The notes under the pieces were generated by a model that was given only the letters and a program-made list of their open reading frames with translations, had not been told where the DNA came from and did not search any database. The position numbers and the translations under genes are program-made. This document shows, piece after piece, positions 45,857 to 54,237 of a DNA stretch of 64,000 nt. The first letter of the stretch is position 1. Each line of letters begins with the position of its first letter. Source of the DNA: Vibrio sp. SNU_ST1 (GTDB lineage Bacteria; Pseudomonadota; Gammaproteobacteria; Enterobacterales; Vibrionaceae); assembly GCF_030563405.1 (NCBI RefSeq), contig NZ_CP130748.1, positions 1,674,001-1,738,000 on the forward strand, given 5' to 3'.

Positions 45857-48667
45857 TTATTGTATCCGCTTAAATATGCCACACTTCAGGCTATCTTTTG
45901 CTTCATCTAATTTCCGTGGAACGAAGCGTATCTCACCAATATCAAACTCAAATGGATCATCTGAATAGAGCAAAAATGGCGTATTCATATTTGAAAAATC
46001 CACCCCACTTTTCGCTAAACATTTAAGGGGGACTTTAATTCGAGTCCATTGTTCTTCGGAATTGATCAACGCCTTTTGTAAAGGCTCCTTAATCGATGCC
46101 ATCGCGCCACACGGGTAAACACAATGAGATGCCAATCTTAGAGACTCAGGCACTGAACCTCTGACTGATATATCAAATTGAAGCGTAGCGTCTGCCGCTA
46201 AGTAATGACGAAGATCGACACCTTCTTTATCGGGTGTTTGCAGGTAGAACTGCATTGGAAGCTGCTCACCTAATGACACTGCCAACGCATCTTGTTGGTG
46301 CTTATAATTTATTGGTGTCGTTGTTGCACTGCCAATTTCTAACACTTTAGATCTAGATACAAAGGTGCCTTTCCAACTCGTCACCTGACCGCTGATTTTG
46401 GGTACAAATTTGTCGGTCGCTAGTCGGCTATAGATTTCTAAGTTGTGTTCGGGTGTCGCTTTCTGTTTTGCGACACCACATCCCCGCTCTCTATCATCTA
46501 AGGGAAACTCCCCTGCAACCCTTTGTTCTGATGGGCTTTGGTAGTTCAACCCAAAACCATAACTAAACAAAGGAGCAGCCACACTTTCGGAACTTTCGGT
46601 AATAGGAGTCTGATAATTGGGAATATGAGGTGCAGGTCGATTGAAGTTCGTCATACATTTGGTCGACGGCCATGAGTAAGAGAGCTTGCCACTGAAGTCT
46701 GCTCCATTAAGATTGAACAATACATCCGTGATACCCTGGCCTTCAGTGCCGGGCAACCAAGCAGCAACAAAGGCATCCGACTGGTTAAGTTCAGGGTTAA
46801 CGTAAAGTGGGCGGCCTGAAAAGAATACCGTCACCACCTCATAACCTAGGCTTTTAAGATTAGTCAGTAATTCCAAGTCTTCTTTGTAACTGGCTTTAAG
46901 CTCTGAGTAAGCAAGCGTTTGATGTGATTTAATATCGCCAAACATCTCTGCGTACGGGTCTTCACCAATGACCACAATCGCGACCGCATCCATTGGAGCT
47001 TCATTTACCTCTGTAAACACCCTTTTTTCACCCACTTGATGAGTGATGGCTTCTAGCACAGTCATACCATGAGGAAAATCACTACGCTTGTTTTCGTTCC
47101 CTTGCCATGTCAGCGTCCAACCTCCGGTCTGCTTTTGTAAATCATTTGCTGCGCTACCTATCACCAAATAGCTTTGGTTACTTGAGTTTAAGGGCAACAC
47201 ATTATTATCATTTTTCAGCAAGACTAAAGACTCTCTCACCGCTTGGCGTGCAACCTCTCGGTGCGACTTAGCGCCTACCAAAGTTTGGTCTGCTGCATAT
47301 AAACGATATGAAGGGCGGGGTTTATCCCACAATCCAGCGCGCATCTTTACTCGCAAAATACGCGTCACCGCATCGTCTATTCGCGACATAGGTATGACAC
47401 CCGAACGAACTTGCTTTATCACATTACGATAGAAGCCTTTCCAATCACGATTATCCGTCACCATGAAGAGGTCATTCCCGGCATTAACCGCTTGAGGACA
47501 ATCAGAATTAGTACACCCTTTTACTTCACCGTGGCCATTCCAATCGGTAACGACAATGCCGTCAAAGCCCATTTTATCTTTCAGTACTTCAGTGACCAGA
47601 TAACGGCTACCATGAAGCTTACCTTTGTGCGATTTTGCTTGGTTCTGATTGGATCCGTTTGAGATTAACAGAGCTTGGCTTTCGGTTTCTGTAGGTTTAC
47701 CACTTTGATTTTGCGAGCCCAACGTCGGCTCACTCCAAGAGTTAAATGAAGTCATGACAACTTGAGCGCCTGCTTCTATCGCCGAAAAGTATCCTATCGC
47801 ATGAATGTTACGTAAGTTTTCTTCACTTGAGCGATTTACACCTCGATCCACCCCTCTTTCTGTCCCGCCATCACCAAGCCAGTGCTTTACCGTTGCGATG
47901 ACTTTGGATTCTGAACGGAGTTGTTTTTGATCGCCTTGCAACCCAACAACAATTGCCTCGGCATACTGAGAGGTAATTGCGGAAGATTCGGAGTAGCCCT
48001 CATAGACTCGTCCCCAGCGGTAATCTCGAGGAACAGCAACAGTGGGCGCAAACGTTAGGTCGATTCCGGTTGCGGCGACTTCTGTGGCGGTGACTTCACC
48101 AATTCTTTGGATAAGTTCAGGGTTATTCGCTGCGCCAAGGCCGATATTATGGGGGAAGAGTGTCGCGCCAAATACATTGTTGTGTCCGTGGACCGCATCC
48201 GTTGCCCACATGAAAGGGATCCGGAACCCACGCCCTGCATACGCTTCGTCTAGCGCTAACCAATATTGGTCGGATTGAAGTGCCCAATCACGAGCTGTAG
48301 CTGTTTTGTTTTCATTAGGCCAACCACCACCGCCATTTAAAACAGACCCTATTTTATATTGCTTGGCTTCTTGTGGTGTTACTTGACGATACTCAGGCAT
48401 GATCATCTGGCCGACTTTTTCACCAAGTGTCATCCGTTGTACTAAATCCGCGACTCGATCTTCAATGTATTGCTCTTTGACAATACGACTCTTTAGTTCA
48501 GGCCAATCACTATAATATCTAAGTTCTGAATGTGGCTGACCAGGGTCGTTGTTTTCATTAAGGTCTGCTGTCGTGACAGGGGCAAACAATAGTCCCACCA
48601 CAGCTCCATAAAGGTAAATATTGTTATTCTTTGATATCACCTTGTAATCCCTAGCTAAATTGGCCAC
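45857..48667 (-). CDS. Secreted GH3 exo-beta-glucosidase (ExoP-like)
   Basis: A glycoside hydrolase family 3 enzyme of up to 936 residues. The start is GTG at 48667 or, better spaced to an AGGG, GTG at 48640. A hydrophobic signal (NIYLYGAVVGLLFAPVTTA) follows. The (beta/alpha)8 domain has ATDAVHGHNNV and the nucleophile Asp375 in IVVTDWNGHGEV; the second domain has SLVLLKNDNNVLPL and WLPGTEGQG. The last 230 residues resemble the ExoP-type galactose-binding domain. Residues about 316-352 are an extra polar insertion. It would release glucose from beta-glucans such as laminarin outside the cytoplasm. Confidence 0.88.
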   Translation of the reverse strand: MANLARDYKVISKNNNIYLYGAVVGLLFAPVTTADLNENNDPGQPHSELRYYSDWPELKSRIVKEQYIEDRVADLVQRMTLGEKVGQMIMPEYRQVTPQEAKQYKIGSVLNGGGGWPNENKTATARDWALQSDQYWLALDEAYAGRGFRIPFMWATDAVHGHNNVFGATLFPHNIGLGAANNPELIQRIGEVTATEVAATGIDLTFAPTVAVPRDYRWGRVYEGYSESSAITSQYAEAIVVGLQGDQKQLRSESKVIATVKHWLGDGGTERGVDRGVNRSSEENLRNIHAIGYFSAIEAGAQVVMTSFNSWSEPTLGSQNQSGKPTETESQALLISNGSNQNQAKSHKGKLHGSRYLVTEVLKDKMGFDGIVVTDWNGHGEVKGCTNSDCPQAVNAGNDLFMVTDNRDWKGFYRNVIKQVRSGVIPMSRIDDAVTRILRVKMRAGLWDKPRPSYRLYAADQTLVGAKSHREVARQAVRESLVLLKNDNNVLPLNSSNQSYLVIGSAANDLQKQTGGWTLTWQGNENKRSDFPHGMTVLEAITHQVGEKRVFTEVNEAPMDAVAIVVIGEDPYAEMFGDIKSHQTLAYSELKASYKEDLELLTNLKSLGYEVVTVFFSGRPLYVNPELNQSDAFVAAWLPGTEGQGITDVLFNLNGADFSGKLSYSWPSTKCMTNFNRPAPHIPNYQTPITESSESVAAPLFSYGFGLNYQSPSEQRVAGEFPLDDRERGCGVAKQKATPEHNLEIYSRLATDKFVPKISGQVTSWKGTFVSRSKVLEIGSATTTPINYKHQQDALAVSLGEQLPMQFYLQTPDKEGVDLRHYLAADATLQFDISVRGSVPESLRLASHCVYPCGAMASIKEPLQKALINSEEQWTRIKVPLKCLAKSGVDFSNMNTPFLLYSDDPFEFDIGEIRFVPRKLDEAKDSLKCGIFKRIQ

Positions 48668-48953
48668 TCCGTAATATCAAGTGTAGGTTAGAAAACGCAA
48701 AACTATAAACACAAAGATGCATATGGAGAGGTTCAGCACGATATCGACAATGTAAAAGGTGGAATCACGCTACAACGCACTGTTTTTAGGGCCAATATTG
48801 AGAAGGGTCATGCCTTTCTAGGCTCTGATGAGATAAGTTTTTGAACCACTTAAGCGACATAGGAATATAGGAATATAGGAATATAGGAATATAGGTAATT
48901 ATGCCCACGCCTTTAATATAAAGTGGGCATAGTAGGTAATCCAAGTCTAATGG
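48668..48953. other. Intergenic region between GH3 and GST genes
   Basis: Contains a short tandem repeat (48859-48895) and a hairpin ATGCCCAC / GTGGGCAT (48901-48930), which may end the GST transcript although its T run is weak. The rest is AT-rich promoter-like sequence for the GH3 gene. Confidence 0.45.
48859..48895. repeat. 8-bp tandem repeat, four and a half copies
   Basis: ATAGGAAT is repeated four times without change (48859-48890) and followed by ATAGG. It is non-coding, upstream of the GH3 gene and downstream of the GST gene. Such a perfect short repeat may vary in number between strains. Confidence 0.85.
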
Positions 48954-49610
48954 TTAGTGTGCTTCAGCTAAGCTGGCTAAGTAGGTATTGCTCAAATAGA
49001 AGCCGCTGAACTTCTCAATAAAATCCGCAGGAACGGTTTTATCGGTCAAGCCTGATTCAATCAGCGCCGCTTGCCATTTTAGTACTTTCGGGAAGCTTTC
49101 TAGCATATCGAAACCTGAATGCTCTTTAATAACAAATGCTCGGTGTAATAGTGGCAACCAAGCGATGTCGACATTAGAGATGTAATCACCTTTGAAAAAT
49201 GGGAGTTCGCCCAGTTTATTTTCAGCTTTGAAGAACGATTTTTGAAGATTCGCTAAGCGAGTATCAAATGTCTCTTTGTCTTTACTTGCCATGGTGCCGC
49301 ATTGTGGCATGTAATGTTTACTCGCTTGATAAGACCAAGCACGGTCGAGTGCTTTCTGCTCGGGTGAAACCTCTTCAATAGGCGCATATTTATCGTCTAG
49401 GTATTCAACAATTGCATCAGATTCAAAAAGGACGGTGTCGTTTTCTGTAATTAACACAGGTACCTGCCCGTTCGGTGAGATATCCAAAAACCACTGTGGT
49501 TTGTTATTCAGTTCTATGTACTCAATTTCAAACGGTACGTTTTTCATTACTAAAGCCCCCATTACACGCTGTACGAATGGGCAGTTTTTAAAGCTAACAA
49601 GTTTAATCAT
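48954..49610 (-). CDS. Glutathione S-transferase family protein
   Basis: A 218-residue protein with the thioredoxin-like N-terminal domain: VSFKNCPFVQRV holds the active-site Cys (residue 9) of an omega/beta-like GST, SPNGQVPVLI contains the cis-Pro and LFESDAIVEYLDD the Glu-Ser pair. A helical C-terminal domain follows. Probable role is glutathione-dependent reduction rather than classical conjugation because of the Cys. It differs clearly from the GST at 9168. Upstream spacer of 130 bases before argO. Confidence 0.8.
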   Translation of the reverse strand: MIKLVSFKNCPFVQRVMGALVMKNVPFEIEYIELNNKPQWFLDISPNGQVPVLITENDTVLFESDAIVEYLDDKYAPIEEVSPEQKALDRAWSYQASKHYMPQCGTMASKDKETFDTRLANLQKSFFKAENKLGELPFFKGDYISNVDIAWLPLLHRAFVIKEHSGFDMLESFPKVLKWQAALIESGLTDKTVPADFIEKFSGFYLSNTYLASLAEAH

Positions 49611-49743
49611 GGTTGACTCCGAATTAGGTCATTAATTTGTATTCGTACCCCTAAGACGAACGGAAAAACCAAAAGACGAAAAATAATTCCATTTTCGTGG
49701 AAATTATTAAATGCAGTCACTTTAAATGCCTAAAGACGAATGG

Positions 49744-50340
49744 CTATACGAGTAAAGATATTGCAATAAACGCCATGATCACGCCAACCACAAACTCCAA
49801 CACCTTCCACGCTCTCGGGTTCTTAAACATTGGAGCCAAGAAGCGTGCGCCATATCCAAGTGAAAAGAAAAACACGAAAGAAGCCGATACAGCACCAGCG
49901 CCAAACAACATTTGATTTGGTTGATATTGTGTTGAGATAGAACCAAGTAACACCACAGTATCCAGGTACACATGCGGATTAAGCCAAGTAAACGCTAAAC
50001 ACATGGTAACTGCTTTGGTTAAAGAGTTTTTGGTTTCTGCAGTAGCTTCTAAAGCATGATTTTCGGTAAATGCTGAGCGAAAGCTCAAAAATGAGTAAAC
50101 ACCTAAAAAGATAGCCCCACCGTAACGAGCAAACTGCTCAATTTGTGGGAACTGATCAACAATTGCACCAAAGCCCATCACACCAAAGCTGATCAGTAAT
50201 GCATCTGAAATCGTGCAGACAGCACAAATAACAAACACATGCTGATTCTTTAAGCCCTGTTTAAGAACGAACGCATTTTGAGAACCTATCGCGAGGATAA
50301 GCGAAAGCCCAAGAGTAAAACCTGCAAAATAAGTCGGCAT
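49744..50340 (-). CDS. argO: LysE/ArgO-family amino-acid exporter
   Basis: An inner-membrane protein of 198 residues with six membrane segments. The start LGLSLILAIGSQNAFVLKQG is the conserved LysE signature and NPHVYLDTVVLLGSIST (about 121-137) the second conserved loop. The start is the ATG at 50340; a TTG directly before it could serve. It would export arginine or another basic amino acid. A GNAT gene lies upstream by 11 bases, so both are in one operon. No LysG/ArgP-type regulator is next to it. Confidence 0.85.
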   Translation of the reverse strand: MPTYFAGFTLGLSLILAIGSQNAFVLKQGLKNQHVFVICAVCTISDALLISFGVMGFGAIVDQFPQIEQFARYGGAIFLGVYSFLSFRSAFTENHALEATAETKNSLTKAVTMCLAFTWLNPHVYLDTVVLLGSISTQYQPNQMLFGAGAVSASFVFFFSLGYGARFLAPMFKNPRAWKVLEFVVGVIMAFIAISLLV

Positions 50341-50354
50341 CAAAGGTTAGCCTC

Positions 50355-50813
50355 TTAACGTAACTCAATACTCATGAACTGGCTGTGCGGATCTAACACA
50401 TAATTAGCAAAGGGTTCACAGTAACCAAAGCCAAACTTCTCGTACAAATTACGTGCTGGCTTAAAGTAGTCTTCCGATCCTGTTTCTAGGCTAATACGTC
50501 GATATTGGCGAGCGGTTGCCGTATCCAAAACGTGTTGCAATAGCTTGCTTGCGACACCAGATTTTCTTGCAAACTGCGAGGTTCTCATTGACTTCAGTTC
50601 AGCGTGTTGTGTATCAAGCTCTTTAATAGCCACACAGCCCAATAACTGACTGTCTTTCCATGCACTGAAAAAAGTAATCTCTGGTGATTTCAAAGCATCA
50701 ATATCGAGTGCATGAACGCTTTCTGGTGGCGACGTCGCATACATGTCAGCTAAATGCTCTTCCAATAGTCCAATAACCTCTCCGCCTGACAAATCATCAA
50801 TTTCTATTTTCAT
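50355..50813 (-). CDS. GNAT-family N-acetyltransferase
   Basis: A 152-residue acetyltransferase with RTSQFARKSGVASKLLQHVL (acetyl-CoA loop RKxGVA, about 76-95) and SLETGSEDYFKPARNLYEKF, the features of the PhnO/YhfO-like subgroup. The end GFGYCEPFANYVLDPHSQFM is close to putative amino-acid acetyltransferases. It is transcribed with the ArgO-type exporter, so an amino acid could be the substrate (inference). Upstream lies the interlocked inverted-repeat region. Confidence 0.82.
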   Translation of the reverse strand: MKIEIDDLSGGEVIGLLEEHLADMYATSPPESVHALDIDALKSPEITFFSAWKDSQLLGCVAIKELDTQHAELKSMRTSQFARKSGVASKLLQHVLDTATARQYRRISLETGSEDYFKPARNLYEKFGFGYCEPFANYVLDPHSQFMSIELR

Positions 50814-50916
50814 AACGCTTTAATTATCCTTAATAAAATTTTAATCCGTTTTAGATACAGTTACTAACTCTACCCTCAGGAAACCGTGAACACCATACCT
50901 CGCTTCCATAGGTTCG

Positions 50917-50989
50917 TATCCTTTATTGCACTGAACTTACGGTAACCAATAAAGGATATATTGGGATCAGTGACAAGCTCGTAAGTTCA
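50917..50989. repeat. Interlocked pair of inverted repeats (pseudoknot-like)
   Basis: TATCCTTTATTG (50917-50928) pairs perfectly with CAATAAAGGATA (50947-50958). TGAACTTACG (50932-50941), which lies in the loop of that pair, pairs perfectly with CGTAAGTTCA (50980-50989), outside it. The order A-B-A'-B' gives either a pseudoknot or two exclusive folds. Spacers are 3, 5 and 21 bases. It lies between the GNAT-argO operon and the methyltransferase gene, upstream of both. Confidence 0.75.
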
Positions 50990-51103
50990 CACTTACCACC
51001 TATTTATGAGAGTCTATATTAATCTTCAAGATTTCCTTGTTATTTTTAAGTTCTAGTTTACTATGCGCCACCCCAATTTTTTCAGCAAATGCTGCAGGCA
51101 AAC

Positions 51104-51847
51104 ATGTCCGCCAACGCACTCTATACCGACCTATCCGATTACTATGATTTAATGTGTGTCGATATTGACTACCAAGCGCAGAGTGACTGCGTTCGTAGAT
51201 TACATCAGATTTTTGGAAATAAAGGAAAAACACACCTCGACCTTGGATGTGGCACTGGACCACATGTTCGCCATTTTATCGATTACGGCTATCAAAGTAG
51301 TGGCCTTGACCTGAATAAGCCGATGCTTGATATAGCTCAAGTTCGTTGCCCTGAAGCAAATTTTTCGGTTCAGAACATGAGTAACTTTGAAGTCTCTGAG
51401 CCACTCGACTTGATCACCTGTTTTTTGTATTCAATCCATTACAACGACGGCATTGAGAGGCTAAAAGAGTGCATTGCAAGCGTGCATCGAGCTTTGAAAA
51501 CCGAAGGTGTCTTCTGCTTCAACGTGGTCGACAAAAAGAAGATCAGCAATGACTTGTTTGTTCGACATACGGCCAACCAAGAACAAGATGACTTTACCTT
51601 TCGTTCAGGTTGGTATTATTCAGGTGAAGGCGACAAGCAGGCATTGAAGCTCAGTATCGAGAAGACTACGGCAGGTGAGACTCAGGTGTGGAATGATGAA
51701 CACCCTATGGTGGCGTTCTCATTTAAAGAGTTGATTGAGATATTGAAGCCCTACTTTGAGGTTCATATATTCGAACATGACTATGACAAGCTTTTACCAT
51801 GGGATACGCTTTCAGGCAACGCGATCATTGCGTGTGTAAAAAGCTAG
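51104..51847 (+). CDS. Class I SAM-dependent methyltransferase
   Basis: A methyltransferase of 247 residues from MSANALYTDLSDYYDLM (51104, AGG seven bases upstream). Motif I is LDLGCGTGPHVRHF (about 43-56), motif II SSGLDLNKPML and motif IV-like LDLITCFLYSIHY. The C-terminal part has DEHPMVAFSFKELIEILKPY, typical of glycine/sarcosine N-methyltransferase-like or small-molecule O-methyltransferases. Acceptor unknown. The upstream region contains the interlocked inverted repeats. Confidence 0.82.
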   Translation: MSANALYTDLSDYYDLMCVDIDYQAQSDCVRRLHQIFGNKGKTHLDLGCGTGPHVRHFIDYGYQSSGLDLNKPMLDIAQVRCPEANFSVQNMSNFEVSEPLDLITCFLYSIHYNDGIERLKECIASVHRALKTEGVFCFNVVDKKKISNDLFVRHTANQEQDDFTFRSGWYYSGEGDKQALKLSIEKTTAGETQVWNDEHPMVAFSFKELIEILKPYFEVHIFEHDYDKLLPWDTLSGNAIIACVKS

Positions 51848-51971
51848 CCTGCTTCTTATACAGCGTTCGCTCTCAATAAATAGCGCCTAGATCAAAAGAA
51901 CCCACACGACGTTACGTCATGTGGGTTCTTTGCTTTATGGGGATTTGCTTATCAAAACGACTTCAGATTGA

Positions 51972-54056
51972 TTAGAAGTCAGCCGTCATGCCTACGTAGT
52001 AAGTACGTGGTTCTTCGACATAGCCCATATTTTCAAGTTCTTGAGACACAGCTTCGTCAGTCAAGTTTGTGATACCCGCTCGTAGTCGAACCGAATCATT
52101 CACGTTGTAAATCGTACCGATATTCAACGTTGTGTACGCGTCTTGTGTTAGATCCGTCTCGATATTACGTTCACCACGGTAACGTGCACTAATAAAGGTA
52201 TTCAGATCGTACGTTGGGTTCCAACTAAGTTTTACTAAACCTGAATGCTTGTAGCGCTCTAGCAGCTCTTCACCCGTTGATTTATCTTCGGTGTCTAAGA
52301 AGGTGTAGTTACCAGAAACCTCCCACTCATCTGTAATCTGGAATTGCCCCGTAAGTTCAGCACCTTGAACCACCGCCTCAGATACATTGGTATAAGTACG
52401 CTTCCCTTTCACATAGCCAGTAGAGCTAGAACTGTCCGCGCACCCTTTACCCGATTCAAACACTTCACCGTTCTCGCAGTACGTTTCATCGCGATCAATA
52501 AGGTCATTGATTTCGTTACGGAACAAGGCACCTTCAACATTCCAACGCGGTTGGTTGTATATTGCTGCAATTTCATAGTTCAAGCTCGTTTCAGGCTTCA
52601 GGTTTGCGTTGCCATATAAATCGCACGCTCCCTTACAACTATTAACAGTGTAGTCAGCTTGGTTTTGAGTCAACGAAGGTGCTTTGAAAGCCTTACCCAC
52701 ACCACCTTTGATGATGAGGTCATTGGTCGTTTGGTGAACCAAGTACACACGCGGGCTGAATTCTTCGCCGTACAGTTCGTGCTTATCTAAACGTCCACCA
52801 ATGGTTGCGGTTAACTGTTCAGTCATCAGCCACTGGTCTTGAACAAACAAAGCACCTTGATACGCTTCTGATGTACCATTGATCAAGTTTTCTTTGTTGG
52901 TTAATTCGCTCAACTGGTAGTCCATACCAAACGTTACGGTGTGACTCTCACCAAGATAAGTCGTCGCTGATGCTTCTACTATTTGAGTGAGCTCTTCTAC
53001 ATCACTACTGTAATTATTACCTAGATCAGCGGCATCATTGTCTGTCACGTTTTCACGAGAGTAACGAACTTGTGTGTCACCCCAGCTCCAAAAACCGCTG
53101 TGTGTAATCGCTTGACTGTTACGTACAACCTTACTATCCACTAGGTTCGAACCTGTAGCGTACTCTGCTAAACCATCACGTTTATCGTCACTATAGCCAA
53201 GGTCTAAATCAATCGTTTGGTTGTCTGTGACATTCCATGTCAGGTTGGCTAGCAAACTTAAAGTGTCGCGTTCCTCTAGAGCGGTAATATTCTCTCGACC
53301 AATACCTGTATATGGTTGCCATGCGTCACGCGAGGTTTGGTTTAGAGAAAAACGAGCAAACAACTCATCATCAATCAATGCACCGGACGTGGTAAAACCA
53401 ACAGAATATTCTTCCCCACCATCTCCGCCTAATGGAGATGAAGTGTCCATATTAATCGTTGAGCTCCAATCATTTTCCGGAGCTTTGGTGATGATATTGA
53501 TTGTGCCACCCATGCCATCTGAACCGTAAAGTGCAGACATTGGGCCGCGGATGATTTCAACACGTTCGATTGACTCAGCTGGAATAGTCGAGAGATCGAA
53601 GTCGTTACCACGAATGATGGCACTTGCTGAGCTTAAACGGCGGCCATTCACCATGATAAGCGTGTAGTCTGAATCCATACCACGAATAGAGATCATCTGA
53701 CGGCCAGCACGTGTGCTATCAAAATCAGATTCCACACTCGTTGATTCTGCAACGATGTCAGCCAAAGTGATTCCAGGGCTGTCTTCGACGTCTTGAGCGG
53801 TGATAACCGACATTGAAGCTGGCGCTTGTTTTAGAGCCATTTCAGTACGAGTTGCCGTAACAACCATTTGCTCATCTGTAACTTGCGATTCTTTTTGCGC
53901 TAACACGTTAGCCGAAAGTGAGGTACAAAACACAGCTACTGCGACCGAAAGGGGTTTACGAATCATGAGAGGTTTGCGAACTATAAGGGGTTTGCGAACC
54001 AAAAGAGGCTTGCGAACCAAAAGAGGCTTGCGAATCAAAAGAGATTTCTCAGACAT
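51972..54056 (-). CDS. TonB-dependent receptor (IrgA/CirA-type) with repeat-expanded signal peptide
   Basis: An outer-membrane receptor of 694 residues. The plug has the TonB box MVVTATRTE (about 64-72), DSDYTLIMVNGRR and VEIIRGPMSALYGSDGMGGT; the barrel ends in YYVGMTADF with the required C-terminal Phe. It resembles IrgA/CirA catecholate and colicin-type receptors. The signal peptide is unusual: after MSEKS come five units of the (L/M)(L/I/V)(V/I)RKP type before the hydrophobic core SVAVAVFCTSLSANVLAQ. An internal Met at residue 31 would start a normal signal. A Fur-like box lies 24 bases upstream. Confidence 0.87.
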   Translation of the reverse strand: MSEKSLLIRKPLLVRKPLLVRKPLIVRKPLMIRKPLSVAVAVFCTSLSANVLAQKESQVTDEQMVVTATRTEMALKQAPASMSVITAQDVEDSPGITLADIVAESTSVESDFDSTRAGRQMISIRGMDSDYTLIMVNGRRLSSASAIIRGNDFDLSTIPAESIERVEIIRGPMSALYGSDGMGGTINIITKAPENDWSSTINMDTSSPLGGDGGEEYSVGFTTSGALIDDELFARFSLNQTSRDAWQPYTGIGRENITALEERDTLSLLANLTWNVTDNQTIDLDLGYSDDKRDGLAEYATGSNLVDSKVVRNSQAITHSGFWSWGDTQVRYSRENVTDNDAADLGNNYSSDVEELTQIVEASATTYLGESHTVTFGMDYQLSELTNKENLINGTSEAYQGALFVQDQWLMTEQLTATIGGRLDKHELYGEEFSPRVYLVHQTTNDLIIKGGVGKAFKAPSLTQNQADYTVNSCKGACDLYGNANLKPETSLNYEIAAIYNQPRWNVEGALFRNEINDLIDRDETYCENGEVFESGKGCADSSSSTGYVKGKRTYTNVSEAVVQGAELTGQFQITDEWEVSGNYTFLDTEDKSTGEELLERYKHSGLVKLSWNPTYDLNTFISARYRGERNIETDLTQDAYTTLNIGTIYNVNDSVRLRAGITNLTDEAVSQELENMGYVEEPRTYYVGMTADF
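53953..54042 (-). repeat. Five tandem 18-bp repeats in a receptor signal peptide
   Basis: Units begin at 53953, 53971, 53989, 54007 and 54025. On the plus strand they read GGTTTGCGAACCAAAAGA and close variants. In frame each adds six residues of the (L)(V/I)RKPL type, so the repeat number can change without breaking the frame. Confidence 0.95.
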
Positions 54057-54079
54057 GATATTTATTCTTATATGTAATT

Positions 54080-54098
54080 AGCAATGATAATGGTTTGC
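54080..54098 (-). promoter_or_regulatory. Candidate Fur box upstream of the TonB receptor gene
   Basis: AGCAATGATAATGGTTTGC matches the Fur consensus GATAATGATAATCATTATC in about 12 of 19 positions, with the core AATGATAAT intact. It begins 24 bases before the receptor start, where Fur binding would block transcription under iron sufficiency. Confidence 0.65.
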
Positions 54099-54237
54099 AT
54101 TAAACAACCAGTTACCACTCCAATCAACGAAAGTTTCATGTTGAAAATTCATTATGGCTATTCATTTTTCAAATAACACATGCAATATATATTCAATTCA
54201 TTAGCATTAGACCCGTGACATTCAGGTACCGGATGAT

